Below, one piece after another: positions 1-8,648 of a stretch of 64,000 bases of DNA. The translations under genes and the position numbers were made by a program. The stretch is taken from the NCBI RefSeq assembly GCF_009650765.1, contig NZ_CP045740.1, positions 1,612,001 to 1,676,000 of the forward strand, read 5' to 3'. The notes under the pieces are model-generated. The model had not been told where the DNA came from. It saw nothing but the letters and a program-made list of their open reading frames with translations, and made no database searches. Each line of letters opens with the position of its first letter. The stretch's first letter is position 1. The stretch comes from Streptomyces sp. SUK 48. Its GTDB lineage: Bacteria; Actinomycetota; Actinomycetes; Streptomycetales; Streptomycetaceae.

Positions 1-48
1 GCGGGCGGCTGAGAAGGCGGGCGGCTCAGGTGGCGGGCGGTGGACGGC
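1..48. repeat. 16-bp tandem repeat at left window edge
   Basis: Three consecutive 16-base units begin at positions 1, 17 and 33. All share GCGGGCGG at the start and diverge in the second half (units 1 and 2 share GCGGGCGGCT). The array may continue left of the window. The rest of the 5' region up to 364 is GC-rich and shows no gene or clear promoter; it serves as the leader of the following ThDP enzyme gene. Confidence 0.6.
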
Positions 49-364
49 GGGCTGATGGTCGTACCGGCGCGGTCGTACGGACGCACAGGCGCGGCCGTAC
101 GGGCGGCGGCCGAGGCAGCGGTACGGCACCCACGCCCTGCGGCGCCGGGGTCGTACCCCTCCCTCCCCGCCATCACAGCCCGCCGCACGCCCCGGCGCGC
201 GCGGCCGGGCCCCATTCGCGGGACGCGGACGCCCACCCGGGTGACGGCACGGCCCGGCGCGCGGCACTCGCGGACCCCGGGAGGTTTTCCGCACTGCCCG
301 CCGGAGACCCGGTCGACGCTGACCGGATCGTCCGCTGTCCAACCCCGTCGGGGAGGTCCCTTTC

Positions 365-2161
365 ATGAGCAAGAAGGTGTCCGACCACGTCCTGGAGCGT
401 CTGCGCGCCTGGGACGTCGAGCAGGTGTTCGCCTATCCGGGCGACGGCATCAACGGACTGCTCGCCGCCTGGGGCCGCGCCGGGGACGAGCCGCGGTTCA
501 TCCAGTCCCGGCACGAGGAGATGTCCGCGTTCGAGGCGGTCGGGTACGCGAAGTTCAGCGGGCGCCTCGGCGTGTGCGCGGCGACCTCGGGACCGGGCGC
601 GATCCACCTCCTGAACGGCCTGTACGACGCCAAGCTCGACCATGTGCCGGTGCTGGCGATCGTCGGCCAGACCGACCGCAGCGCGATGGGCGGCTCCTAT
701 CAGCAGGAGGTCGACCTGCACACGCTGTACAAAGACGTCGCCTCGGAGTTCGTGGAGACGGTGACGGTGCCCGAGCAGCTGCCGAACGTGCTGGACCGGG
801 CGATCCGCACGGCGTACGCGCGGCGCTGCCCGACCGCGCTGATCATCCCCGGCGATGTGCAGGAGCTGGACTACTCGCCGCCGACCCACGCGTTCAAGAT
901 GGTGCCCTCCAGCCTGGGCGCGAGCGAGTGGACGGCGACCCCGGCGGACGAGGCGCTGGGCCGGGCCGCGGAGGTGCTGAACGCGGGCGACAAGCCGGCG
1001 ATCCTGATCGGCCAGGGCGCCGCGGGCGCGGTCGAGGAGGTGCGGGAGATCGCGGAGCTGCTCGGCGCGGGCGTCGCCAAGGCGCTGCTCGGCAAGGACG
1101 TGCTCAGCGACGAGCTGCCGTACGTCACCGGGCCGATCGGGCTGCTGGGCAGCCGGCCGTCGTACGAGCTGATGCGGGACTGCGACACGCTGCTGACCAT
1201 CGGCTCCTCGTTCCCGTACGCCCAGTTCCTGCCGGACTTCGGCACAGCGCGCGGCGTGCAGATCGATGTCGATCCGCACATGATCGGGATGCGGTACCCG
1301 TACGAGGTGAATCTCGTCGGCGACGCGCGGGCGACGCTCCGGCGGCTGATCCCGCTGCTGGAGCGGGACCGGGGCGGCCGGGAGTGGTACGACACGGTGG
1401 CCGCGAACGTGCGGCACTGGCACGAGACGATGGAGCGGCGGGCCGGGCTCGCGGCGCAGCCGATCAACCCGGAGTACGTGGCGCGGGCCGTCGATCCGCT
1501 GCTCCCCGAGAACGTGATCCTGACCGCCGATTCGGGCTCGGTGGCCAACTGGTACGCGCGGCACATCACGATGCGGCCCGGTATGCGCGGCTCGCTGTCC
1601 GGGACGCTCGCGACGATGGGGCCCGCGGTGCCGTACGCGATCGGCGCGAAGTTCGCGCACCCGGACCGGCCGGTGGTCGCCCTGGTCGGGGACGGCGCGA
1701 TGCAGATGAACGGTCTCGCGGAGATGATCACCGCGGCCAAGTACCGGGACCGCTGGTCGGACCCCCGGCTGGTGGTCGCGGTGTGGAACAACCAGGACCT
1801 GAACCAGGTGACCTGGGAGATGCGGGCGATGGAGGGTGCGCCGTCCTTCCTGCCCTCGCAGCAGCTCCCGGACGTGCGGTACGCCGACTTCGCCCGGTCG
1901 CTCGGCCTGGAGGGCATCCGGGTGGAGAAGCCGCGGGACGTGGAGGCGGGCTGGCGGGCGGCGCTCGCGGCGGACCGGCCCTGTGTGATCGAGTTCCTGA
2001 CCGACCCCGCCGTGCCGCCCGTCCCGCCGCACGCCACCTGGGAGCAGCTGGAGGCCACGGCCGCCTCGGTGCTCAAGGGCGACGCGGACCGGGGCGCGGT
2101 GGTCAAGCAGGGGCTGAAGGCGAAGGTCCAGGAGTTCCTGCCGGGCCGGACCCGGCGGTAG
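365..2161 (+). CDS. Thiamine-diphosphate-dependent pyruvate oxidase/acetolactate synthase-like enzyme
   Basis: A 598-residue three-domain ThDP enzyme. The N-terminal PYR domain has the activating glutamate in RHEEMSAFEA near residue 51. A central Rossmann domain covers about 190-320. The C-terminal PP domain carries the cofactor motif GDGAMQMNG near residue 442, ending in NN about 28 residues later. The length and the FAYPGDGINGLL start fit the PoxB / POX-like decarboxylase group, which converts pyruvate to acetate or acetyl phosphate and CO2, often in stationary phase. There is no small regulatory subunit gene nearby, which argues against a biosynthetic acetolactate synthase. The ATG follows GGGGAGG at a good distance. 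Exact substrate is inferred. Confidence 0.85.
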   Translation: MSKKVSDHVLERLRAWDVEQVFAYPGDGINGLLAAWGRAGDEPRFIQSRHEEMSAFEAVGYAKFSGRLGVCAATSGPGAIHLLNGLYDAKLDHVPVLAIVGQTDRSAMGGSYQQEVDLHTLYKDVASEFVETVTVPEQLPNVLDRAIRTAYARRCPTALIIPGDVQELDYSPPTHAFKMVPSSLGASEWTATPADEALGRAAEVLNAGDKPAILIGQGAAGAVEEVREIAELLGAGVAKALLGKDVLSDELPYVTGPIGLLGSRPSYELMRDCDTLLTIGSSFPYAQFLPDFGTARGVQIDVDPHMIGMRYPYEVNLVGDARATLRRLIPLLERDRGGREWYDTVAANVRHWHETMERRAGLAAQPINPEYVARAVDPLLPENVILTADSGSVANWYARHITMRPGMRGSLSGTLATMGPAVPYAIGAKFAHPDRPVVALVGDGAMQMNGLAEMITAAKYRDRWSDPRLVVAVWNNQDLNQVTWEMRAMEGAPSFLPSQQLPDVRYADFARSLGLEGIRVEKPRDVEAGWRAALAADRPCVIEFLTDPAVPPVPPHATWEQLEATAASVLKGDADRGAVVKQGLKAKVQEFLPGRTRR

Positions 2162-2226
2162 ACGGCGGTGTTCGGTGGTGCCGTACCGGGTACGCGGGTG
2201 CGGACGTTCGACCCCTGGAGGGAGAT

Positions 2227-2604
2227 ATGCAGCGAGGCAGTGACCGGCTGAACGTGCACCGGGACGACGAGATGAAGCACGAGCTCAAGGGGCTCCTGAG
2301 GTCCGGGCACCCGACCCGGGCCGAGGGGTGGCACGACCCGGAGCCCGCCGCCGACGACGACCCGGAGGTGACCGGCGGCCCGGTCGGCGGCATCGGCTCC
2401 CCGGCGTCCCTGGAGAAGGTGCGGATGGAGCTGGCCCGAAGCCTGAACCGCAGCGCCTTCCCGGCCCGCCCGGGTGAGCTGGTCTCGGCCCTGCGCCGGG
2501 ACAACGCCCCGGACCCGCTGGTGGACGCGGTGGCGGAGCTGCCGCGCGACGAGCGGTTCCGCAACGTCCAGCAACTGGCCGAGGCGCTCTCGAGCGGCGG
2601 CTGA
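2227..2604 (+). CDS. DUF2795 domain protein
   Basis: A 125-residue soluble protein. The N-terminal half is charged and probably disordered. The second half (about 65-123) has the DUF2795 pattern: a short helical domain ending in a region like LPRDERFRNVQQLAEAL. The family is small and of unknown function, common in actinobacteria near stress genes. The ATG at 2227 follows GGAGGGAGAT. It lies 65 bases after the ThDP enzyme and 24 before the DJ-1-like gene, so the three may be co-transcribed. An upstream extension in the same frame overlaps the ThDP gene and is not credible. Confidence 0.75.
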   Translation: MQRGSDRLNVHRDDEMKHELKGLLRSGHPTRAEGWHDPEPAADDDPEVTGGPVGGIGSPASLEKVRMELARSLNRSAFPARPGELVSALRRDNAPDPLVDAVAELPRDERFRNVQQLAEALSSGG

Positions 2605-2628
2605 GCCAGGGAAAGGAGTACGAGAATC

Positions 2629-3171
2629 ATGCGCATCGCGTTTCTGGTGGCGCCCGAGGGCGTCGAGCAGGTGGAGCTGACCGAGCCGTGGAAGGCGGCC
2701 TCGGACGCGGGGCACGAGCCGGTGCTGGTGTCGACCGGGTCCGGGAAGGTCCAGGGGTTCAACCATCTCGACAAGGCGGACACCTTCGAGGTGGACGAGG
2801 TGGTCGGCGAGGCGGACGCCGGTTCGTTCGGGGGCCTGGTGCTGCCCGGCGGGGTGGCGAACCCGGACTTCCTGCGGATGGACGAGAAGGCCGTGGCCTT
2901 CGTGAAGGACTTCTTCGACCAGGGGCGACCGGTCGCCGCGATCTGCCACGCCCCGTGGACGCTGGTGGAGGCGGACGTCGTACGGGACCGGGTGCTGACC
3001 TCCTGGCCGAGTCTGCGGACGGACATCCGCAACGCGGGCGGCGCCTGGGTGGACGAGCAGGTCAAGGTCTGCGACCAGGGGCCCAACAAGCTGGTGACCA
3101 GCCGTAAGCCGGACGATCTGAAGGCGTTCTGCGAGACGTTCCTCCAGGTGTTCGAGGAGGCGGCCGGCTGA
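2629..3171 (+). CDS. DJ-1/PfpI-family class I glutamine amidotransferase-like protein
   Basis: A 180-residue protein with the DJ-1/PfpI fold. The nucleophile elbow is AICHAPW with Cys about residue 106, and an acidic residue expected to polarise it lies near the start. Family members include deglycase/glyoxalase-like and stress-protection proteins (PfpI, YhbO). The start has the ribosome site AAAGGAG (2612-2618) with slightly long spacing. The gene follows the DUF2795 gene closely and is closed by a strong shared hairpin at 3190-3240. A true protease activity should not be assumed. Confidence 0.85.
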   Translation: MRIAFLVAPEGVEQVELTEPWKAASDAGHEPVLVSTGSGKVQGFNHLDKADTFEVDEVVGEADAGSFGGLVLPGGVANPDFLRMDEKAVAFVKDFFDQGRPVAAICHAPWTLVEADVVRDRVLTSWPSLRTDIRNAGGAWVDEQVKVCDQGPNKLVTSRKPDDLKAFCETFLQVFEEAAG

Positions 3172-3189
3172 GGACCGAGCCTGCCCGAT

Positions 3190-3240
3190 GACGTGGGTGT
3201 GGGGGCCGGCCCGGGACGGGTCGGCCCCCACACCCACGTC
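3190..3240. terminator. Bidirectional hairpin between convergent genes
   Basis: A perfect 19-bp inverted repeat: arms 3190-3208 and 3222-3240 around a 13-base loop. It sits 18 bases after the DJ-1-like stop and 29 bases from the stop of the convergent DUF6158-like gene. It can terminate both strands; no T-run follows, as is usual in Streptomyces. Confidence 0.8.
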
Positions 3241-3269
3241 GTATCGCGGTGTCGCGCGAGCGGATCGGC

Positions 3270-3527
3270 TCAGGTGCCGGACTGCCCCGGCGTCACCGAC
3301 TCGCCGCAGTGGCGCTCCCGGGCGCCCTCGCGGGTGCGGGCCGCGCTGACCAGGCGGCGCGGGTTGCGGCGCAGATACTCGCCCTCCAGCTGCGCCATGC
3401 GCTCGTTGTGGGCCCGCAGCGCGTCGTTGGAGCCGTACAGGAGGGTGTCGTGGCGCGTGCGGTGGATGGTCTCCAGCTCTTTCATGAGCTGCTGGTCGTC
3501 CAGTCGGCTGGGGTCGACTCCGGTCAT
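3270..3527 (-). CDS. DUF6158-type small protein
   Basis: An 85-residue hydrophilic, mainly helical protein beginning MTGVDPSRLDDQQLMKELE. It has a charged central helix (HNERMAQLEGEYLRRNPRR) and no cysteine pair or membrane segment. I recognise the beginning as a conserved Streptomyces family of unknown function (DUF6158). The ATG at 3527 was chosen because family similarity starts there. An in-frame ATG at 3557 is possible and would add ten residues. Its 3' end faces the DJ-1-like gene across a shared terminator. Confidence 0.7.
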   Translation of the reverse strand: MTGVDPSRLDDQQLMKELETIHRTRHDTLLYGSNDALRAHNERMAQLEGEYLRRNPRRLVSAARTREGARERHCGESVTPGQSGT

Positions 3528-3643
3528 GGTGGTGCCCCGCTCGTCGTGTCCGTTCATGGGGTCCGGGTAACCGCGTTCCTGAGTCCACTGTACGAACATC
3601 CCGGGCACCCGGCCTCCGCATGCCGCCGGGTGGCCGCCCGCGG

Positions 3644-5263
3644 CTACCGGGCCCGCTCCACGCGGCGCTCGTCCCACACCGGCTCCGGGGTCTCACGGAC
3701 CCGGCCGTCGGTGCCGAAGACCAGGAAGCGGTCGAAGGAGCGGGCGAACCAGCGGTCGTGGGTGACCGCGAGGACCGTGCCGTCGAACGCCTCCAGGCCC
3801 TCCTGGAGGGCCTCGGCGGACTCCAGGTCCAGGTTGTCGGTCGGCTCGTCCAGCAACAGGGCGGTGACGCCCGCGAGTTCGAGCAGCAGGATCTGGAAGC
3901 GGGCTTGCTGGCCGCCGGAGAGCCGCTCGAAGCACTGCTCGGCCTGCTGGGTCAGCTCGTAGCGGCGCAGCCGGGAGGCGGCCGCGCCCCGGTCCTGCGC
4001 GTGCTCCTTCCACAGGATGTCCAGCAGGGTGCGGCCCTGGAGTTCGGGGTGGGCGTGGGTCTGCGCGAAGTGACCCGGCACGACCCGGGCGCCGAGCTTC
4101 CACTGGCCCGTGTGCGCGACCTCCTCGCCGGCCAGCAGCCGCAGGAAGTGCGACTTGCCGGAGCCGTTGGAGCCGAGGACCGCGACCCGCTCGCCGTAGA
4201 ACACCTCCAGGTCGAACGGCTTCATCAGGCCGGTCAGCTCAAGTGACGCGCAGGTGAGGGCCCTTACGCCGGTACGGCCGCCCTTCAGACGCATGGTGAT
4301 GTCCTGCTCGCGCGGCGGCTCCGGGGGCGGTCCGGCCTCCTCGAACTTGCGCAGCCTGGTCTGCGCGGCGGCATAGCGCGAGGCCATCTCATGGCTGACG
4401 GCGGCGGCCTGACGGAGGTTCAGGACGAGCTTCTTCAGCTGGGCGTGCTTCTCGTCCCAGCGGCGGCGCAACTCCTCGAAGCGGGCGAAGCGTTCGCGGC
4501 GGGCCTCGTGGTACGTGGCGAAGCCGGCGCCGTGCACCCAGGCGTCCGCACCGGCCGGTCCCGGCTCCACGGAGACGATCTTCTCGGCGGCGCGGGCGAG
4601 GAGTTCGCGGTCGTGGGAGACGAAGAGGACCGTCTTGCGGGTCTCCTTGAGCTGCTGCTCCAGCCATCGCTTGCCGGGGACGTCCAGGTAGTTGTCCGGT
4701 TCGTCCAGCAGCAGGACCTCGTCGGTGCCGCGCAGCAGCGCCTCCAGCACCAGGCGTTTCTGCTCACCGCCGGACAGGGTGCGCACCTGGCGCCACTGCG
4801 CCGTGTCGTACGGCATCCCGAGCGCGGCGGTGGTGCACATGTCCCACAGCGTCTCGGCCTCGTAGCCGCGCACCTCGGCCCAGTCGGCGAGGGCCTGCGC
4901 GTAGGCCAGCTGGGCTTTCTCGTCGTCCACCGCCATGACGGCGTGCTCGGCCTCGTCCACCGCCTTCGCGGCCTCGCGGATCCGGGGCGGGGCGACGGAA
5001 ACCAGCAGGTCCCGCACGGTCGTCTCGTCGCGCACGGAGCCGACGAACTGGCGCATCACGCCGAGACCGCCGCTCACGGTGACGGAGCCGCCGTGCGGCT
5101 TCAGCTCGCCGGAGATCAGCCGCAGCAGGGTGGTCTTGCCCGCTCCGTTCGGGCCGACCAGGGCGACGGCCGAGCCCTCGCCGACCCGGAAGGAGACATC
5201 GCCGAGCAGCGTCCTCCCGTCGGGGAGGTGGTACTCGAGGTGCGCGGCTTCCAGATGTCCCAT
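3644..5263 (-). CDS. ABC-F family ATP-binding protein
   Basis: A 539-residue cytoplasmic protein with two ABC cassettes and no membrane segment. Cassette 1 has Walker A GPNGAGKT (about 36-43), signature LSGGEQ and Walker B LLLDEPDNYLD. Cassette 2 has GSNGSGKS, LSGGQQ and LLLDEPTDNLD. A charged helical linker between the cassettes (about 260-320) matches the ABC-F arrangement. ABC-F proteins bind the ribosomal E site and either relieve stalling or protect against antibiotics. The sequence alone does not say which role applies. It is monocistronic, with the histidine phosphatase upstream on the same strand. Confidence 0.9.
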   Translation of the reverse strand: MGHLEAAHLEYHLPDGRTLLGDVSFRVGEGSAVALVGPNGAGKTTLLRLISGELKPHGGSVTVSGGLGVMRQFVGSVRDETTVRDLLVSVAPPRIREAAKAVDEAEHAVMAVDDEKAQLAYAQALADWAEVRGYEAETLWDMCTTAALGMPYDTAQWRQVRTLSGGEQKRLVLEALLRGTDEVLLLDEPDNYLDVPGKRWLEQQLKETRKTVLFVSHDRELLARAAEKIVSVEPGPAGADAWVHGAGFATYHEARRERFARFEELRRRWDEKHAQLKKLVLNLRQAAAVSHEMASRYAAAQTRLRKFEEAGPPPEPPREQDITMRLKGGRTGVRALTCASLELTGLMKPFDLEVFYGERVAVLGSNGSGKSHFLRLLAGEEVAHTGQWKLGARVVPGHFAQTHAHPELQGRTLLDILWKEHAQDRGAAASRLRRYELTQQAEQCFERLSGGQQARFQILLLELAGVTALLLDEPTDNLDLESAEALQEGLEAFDGTVLAVTHDRWFARSFDRFLVFGTDGRVRETPEPVWDERRVERAR

Positions 5264-5339
5264 GAGACCGCATTCTCCGGTCCGGGGGCGGAGCGGGGCA
5301 AACCGTTATCGGACGCGGCCGCCCGGGCCCCCTGGCCGC

Positions 5340-5374
5340 GCCGGTCCGCCGGGGGTCCGGCCGGGCGGACCGGC
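5340..5374 (-). terminator. Hairpin after histidine phosphatase gene
   Basis: An 11-bp inverted repeat (GCCGGTCCGCC and its complement) with a 13-base loop. It starts 5 bases beyond the phosphatase stop on the minus strand and so separates that gene from the ABC-F gene. Confidence 0.65.
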
Positions 5375-5379
5375 CCGGT

Positions 5380-6036
5380 TCACCCGGTCGTGCCCAGCGG
5401 CTCCCCCGTCGGGCCGGGGGAGCCGGGCGGCTCGACGGTGTGGGCCTCCCAGGTCAGGGCCCGCCAGCCGGTGCCCGGGTCGCCCTCCAGGGTGATCACA
5501 CCGGTGTTGGCCAGCGGGCGCGCGGCGGCGAAGGCCACGTCGATGTTGCGGGCGCGGGCCGCGGTCCACATCCGGATCGCGGCGCCGTGGCTGACCAGGG
5601 CGACCGTGCCGGCGCCGGTGCGGTACGCCTCCTCGATCACGGCGTCGTAGCGCGCGAGCGCCTCCTCGCCGCTCTCCCCGCCGGGCACGCGCAGCGCGGT
5701 GTGCCCGGCCGACCAGGCGAAGGCGGTGCGCATGTAGGACTCCGCCTCGGGGGCGTCGCCGGGCAGCATCTCCAGATGGCCCGCGGACAGCTCGCGGATG
5801 CCGTCGCGGACGGTCACGCCGAGCCCGCGCGCGAGGGCCAGCGGAGCGGCGGTGAGCTGGGTGCGGATCAGCGAGGAGGCGTAGAGGGCGCCGATGTCCT
5901 CGGCGGCCAGCGCCCGGGGCAGCGCGGCGGCCTGGGCGGCGCCGAGCGGGGTGAGCCCCGGCCCGGGTGCGGCGGTGTCCAGCAGCCGGCGCACATTGGA
6001 CGTGGTCTGGCCGTGGCGGATCAGGAGCAGGCGCAT
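5380..6036 (-). CDS. Histidine phosphatase (phosphoglycerate-mutase-like) family protein
   Basis: A 218-residue protein opening MRLLLIRHGQTTSN, where RHG carries the phospho-accepting histidine. The second catalytic histidine lies in ALVSHGAAIRMW near residue 160. The size and single domain fit the cofactor-dependent phosphoglycerate mutase-like phosphatases, which act on small phosphorylated metabolites. The substrate is not predictable. The start at 6036 follows GCAAGGAGACCG. The upstream extension in the same frame lacks similarity. It diverges from the PAP2-kinase gene with a 92-base gap. Confidence 0.88.
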   Translation of the reverse strand: MRLLLIRHGQTTSNVRRLLDTAAPGPGLTPLGAAQAAALPRALAAEDIGALYASSLIRTQLTAAPLALARGLGVTVRDGIRELSAGHLEMLPGDAPEAESYMRTAFAWSAGHTALRVPGGESGEEALARYDAVIEEAYRTGAGTVALVSHGAAIRMWTAARARNIDVAFAAARPLANTGVITLEGDPGTGWRALTWEAHTVEPPGSPGPTGEPLGTTG

Positions 6037-6128
6037 CCGGGCGGTCTCCTTGCGGCGTCCGGGCGGCGTTCGCGCGGTGCGGAACACAGAGGGACAGGAA
6101 ACGGGCACTTCAGGGTAACCGCACCCCT

Positions 6129-7637
6129 ATGAACGAGACCGAGACCCCGGACGTGGACCTCACCGCCCCGACCGCCGCCCCGCATCCCCTGTACGAACGG
6201 CTGCTCGCGGCCGACGCCCGGCTCTTCGAGCGGGCCGCCCGCTGGAACTGGCCGGGGGCCGAGCGGGTACTGCCCCGGCTGACCCGCAGCGCCAACCACG
6301 GGGTGCTGTGGGCGGGCGTGGCCGCGGCCGTGGCGGCGACCCGTACGCCCAGGGCACGGCGGGCCGCCGTACGGGGCATGGCCTCGCTCGCCGTGGCCTC
6401 CGCGACCGTCAACACGCTCGGCAAGCGCTCGGTGCGCCGGGCCCGGCCGCTGCTCGACCCGGTGCCGCGCGGGCGGCGGCTGCGGCACCAGCCGGTCACC
6501 ACGTCCTTCCCCTCGGGCCACGCGGCGTCGGCGGCCGCCTTCGCCGTCGGGGTGGCGCTGGAGTCCCCGGCGTGGGGCGCCGCGGTCGCGCCGCTGGCGA
6601 TCTCGGTGGCCGCCTCCCGGGTCTACACCGGGGTGCACTTCCCGAGCGACGTCCTGGCCGGTGCGGCGCTGGGCGCGGGCGCCGCCTTCCTGGTACGGCG
6701 CCTGGTGCCGGCCCGCACGGCCACGGTGCCCGGCACCCGGCCGCGCGCCGATGTGCCGGCGCTGCCGGAGGGCGAGGGCCTGGTGGTGGTCGCCAACCAG
6801 GGCTCGGGCTCCTCGGACCGGGTGAACGGTCTGCGGACGGCACTGCCGCGCGCGGAGATCGTGGAGTGCGAGCCCGACGAGACGGGCGACGCGCTCGCGA
6901 AGGCGGCGACGCGGGCACGGGTGCTCGGGGTGTGCGGCGGCGACGGCACCGTGAACGCGGCCGCCGCCGTGGCCCTGCGCCACGGGCTGCCGCTGGCCGT
7001 GCTGCCGGGCGGCACCCTGAACCACTTCGCGTACGACCTGGGCGTGGAGGACGAGCGCGACCTGGCCCGCGCGGTGCGCAAGGGCGAGGCGGTACGGGTG
7101 GACGCGGGCCGGTTCGTCTCCGACGGCACCGAGGGCCTGTTCCTGAACACGCTGAGCCTCGGGGTGTACCCGGAGCTGGTGCGCGCCCGGGACTCCTGGT
7201 CGCACCGGATCGGCAGCTGGCCGGCCGGGCTGCTCGGCGTGCTGCGGGTGCTGCGCGAGGGGCAGCACCCGCTGGAGGTGGAGGTGGGCGGTGAACGGCG
7301 GCCGCTGTGGATGCTGTTCGCCGGCAACGGCGTCTACCACCGGATGGGGCTCGCGCCGGGCCGCCGTACCGATCTGGCGGACGGGCTGCTGGACGTGCGG
7401 GTGGTGCACGGCAGCGGCCGGCCCGCGCTGCGGCTGCTCGCCGCGGCCGCCGCGGGGCCCCTGACCCGCTCCCCCGCGCACGCCGCGGTCCAGGTGAACC
7501 GGCTGCGGCTGACCGGCCTCGCGCCCGGCACCCCGCTGGCCTACGACGGTGAGGTCACGACCGTCTCGGGCGAGGTGACGGTGGAGAAGCTGCCAGAGGC
7601 GCTGACGGTCTACCGCCCGCTGCCCAGCACTTCCTGA
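6129..7637 (+). CDS. PAP2 phosphatase / diacylglycerol kinase fusion
   Basis: A 502-residue bifunctional lipid enzyme. The N-terminal half (about 1-195) is a type-2 phosphatidic acid phosphatase with all three motifs: KRSVRRARP, FPSGHA (near 127) and SRVYTGVHFPSD. The second half (from about 215) is a diacylglycerol-kinase catalytic domain with GGDGT near 270 and GGTLNHFAYD. The halves could interconvert phosphatidate and diacylglycerol, or act on different prenyl or sphingoid lipids. The ATG at 6129 has no clear ribosome site; GGGTAA lies 11 bases upstream of the ATG, so a leaderless message is possible. The longer in-frame extension runs through the divergent promoter and was rejected. Confidence 0.88.
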   Translation: MNETETPDVDLTAPTAAPHPLYERLLAADARLFERAARWNWPGAERVLPRLTRSANHGVLWAGVAAAVAATRTPRARRAAVRGMASLAVASATVNTLGKRSVRRARPLLDPVPRGRRLRHQPVTTSFPSGHAASAAAFAVGVALESPAWGAAVAPLAISVAASRVYTGVHFPSDVLAGAALGAGAAFLVRRLVPARTATVPGTRPRADVPALPEGEGLVVVANQGSGSSDRVNGLRTALPRAEIVECEPDETGDALAKAATRARVLGVCGGDGTVNAAAAVALRHGLPLAVLPGGTLNHFAYDLGVEDERDLARAVRKGEAVRVDAGRFVSDGTEGLFLNTLSLGVYPELVRARDSWSHRIGSWPAGLLGVLRVLREGQHPLEVEVGGERRPLWMLFAGNGVYHRMGLAPGRRTDLADGLLDVRVVHGSGRPALRLLAAAAAGPLTRSPAHAAVQVNRLRLTGLAPGTPLAYDGEVTTVSGEVTVEKLPEALTVYRPLPSTS

Positions 7638-7647
7638 CGGTCGCTCA

Positions 7648-7662
7648 CTGATGGTCCGTCAG
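7648..7662. promoter_or_regulatory. Near-palindrome CTGATGG-T-CCGTCAG
   Basis: A 15-base inverted repeat with one mismatch per arm, shortly after the PAP2-kinase stop and about 120 bases before the methyltransferase start. It has the size of a regulator operator, but no neighbouring regulator or second copy supports that. It could also form part of a weak terminator. Confidence 0.3.
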
Positions 7663-7784
7663 TCCAGATGGCAAAACGCGGGTCTCATCATTCGGCACGC
7701 GCGCGTACCGTGAACCGTGGCGCCGGCCGGTGGGGCCGGCGCGACGGGACACGCGCCGAGGGCGCGACGAGCAGGGGATGCGGC

Positions 7785-8606
7785 ATGCCGAAGGCACGGG
7801 AGACGGCCGTCTACACACATGGGCACCACGAGTCGGTGCTGCGCTCGCACACCTGGCGCACCGCCGCCAACTCCGCGGGCTACCTGCTCGGTTCCCTCAA
7901 GCCGCACATGAAAATCCTGGACATCGGCTGCGGGCCCGGGACCATCACCGCGGATCTGGCCGAGCTGGTGCCCGACGGCCGGGTGACCGGGGTCGACCAC
8001 GCCCCGGGCATCCTGGAGCAGGCGCGGGAGACGGCTGCCGCGCGGGGGCTGGCCAACGTCGACTTCGCGGTCGCCGATGTGCACGCCCTGGACTACCCGG
8101 ACGACACCTTCTGCGTGGTCCACGCCCACCAGGTGCTCCAGCACGTGGGCGACCCGGTGCAGGCGCTGCGCGAGATGCGCCGGGTGACGAAGCCGGGCGG
8201 GTTCATCGCCGTACGGGACGCGGACTACGCGGCGATGACCTGGTACCCGGCGCTGCCCGGCCTGGACGACTGGCTGGAGCTGTACGAGGAGGTGGCGCGG
8301 GCGAACGGCGGTGAGCCGGACGCCGGGCGCCGGCTGAAGTCCTGGGCGCTGGCCGCCGGGCTGCGGGACATCACCACGAGCTGCGGCACCTGGACCTTCG
8401 CCACCGAGGAGGAACGCGCCTGGTGGAGCGGTCTGTGGGCGGACCGCACCGTCGCCTCCGCCTACGCCGAACGGGCCACGGCGGGCGGCCACGCCACGCC
8501 CGAGCGGCTGCGGGCGGTGTCGGACGCCTGGCGGGAGTGGGGGCGGCGGGAGGACGGCTGGTTCGCGGTCCTGCACGGGGAGATCCTCTGCCGCAAGGAG
8601 GCGTGA
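7785..8606 (+). CDS. Class I SAM-dependent methyltransferase (UbiE/MenG-like)
   Basis: A 273-residue Rossmann methyltransferase. Motif I is KILDIGCGPGTIT (about 43-55), followed by the acidic residue in TGVDHAPG and motif IV/V-like segments (DDTFCVVHAHQVLQHV, GGFIAVRDADY). The fold and helical insert resemble small-molecule/quinone C-methyltransferases; the substrate is unknown. The start was set at the MPKARE ATG after GAGCAGGGGATG; an upstream in-frame extension lacks similarity. The 3' end faces gvpK across a shared hairpin. Confidence 0.85.
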   Translation: MPKARETAVYTHGHHESVLRSHTWRTAANSAGYLLGSLKPHMKILDIGCGPGTITADLAELVPDGRVTGVDHAPGILEQARETAAARGLANVDFAVADVHALDYPDDTFCVVHAHQVLQHVGDPVQALREMRRVTKPGGFIAVRDADYAAMTWYPALPGLDDWLELYEEVARANGGEPDAGRRLKSWALAAGLRDITTSCGTWTFATEEERAWWSGLWADRTVASAYAERATAGGHATPERLRAVSDAWREWGRREDGWFAVLHGEILCRKEA

Positions 8607-8623
8607 GGACCGGCCCGCGCGGG

Positions 8624-8646
8624 CGCCCGCGACCGGGACGCGGGCG
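8624..8646. terminator. Hairpin between methyltransferase and gvpK
   Basis: An 8-bp GC-only inverted repeat (CGCCCGCG with its complement), loop of 7, in the 42-base gap between two convergent stops. It probably ends the gas-vesicle transcript and the methyltransferase transcript. Confidence 0.6.
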
Positions 8647-8648
8647 TC

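Noticed and set aside
40..2604. Plus-strand frame spanning the ThDP enzyme and DUF2795 genes
   Set aside because: The first part is a shadow of the ThDP gene; only the last 125 codons, from 2227, are a credible gene.
871..3696. Long minus-strand frame opposite the first three genes
   Set aside because: Arg/Pro/Ser/Ala-rich shadow without motifs; the real minus-strand gene there is 3270-3527 in another frame.
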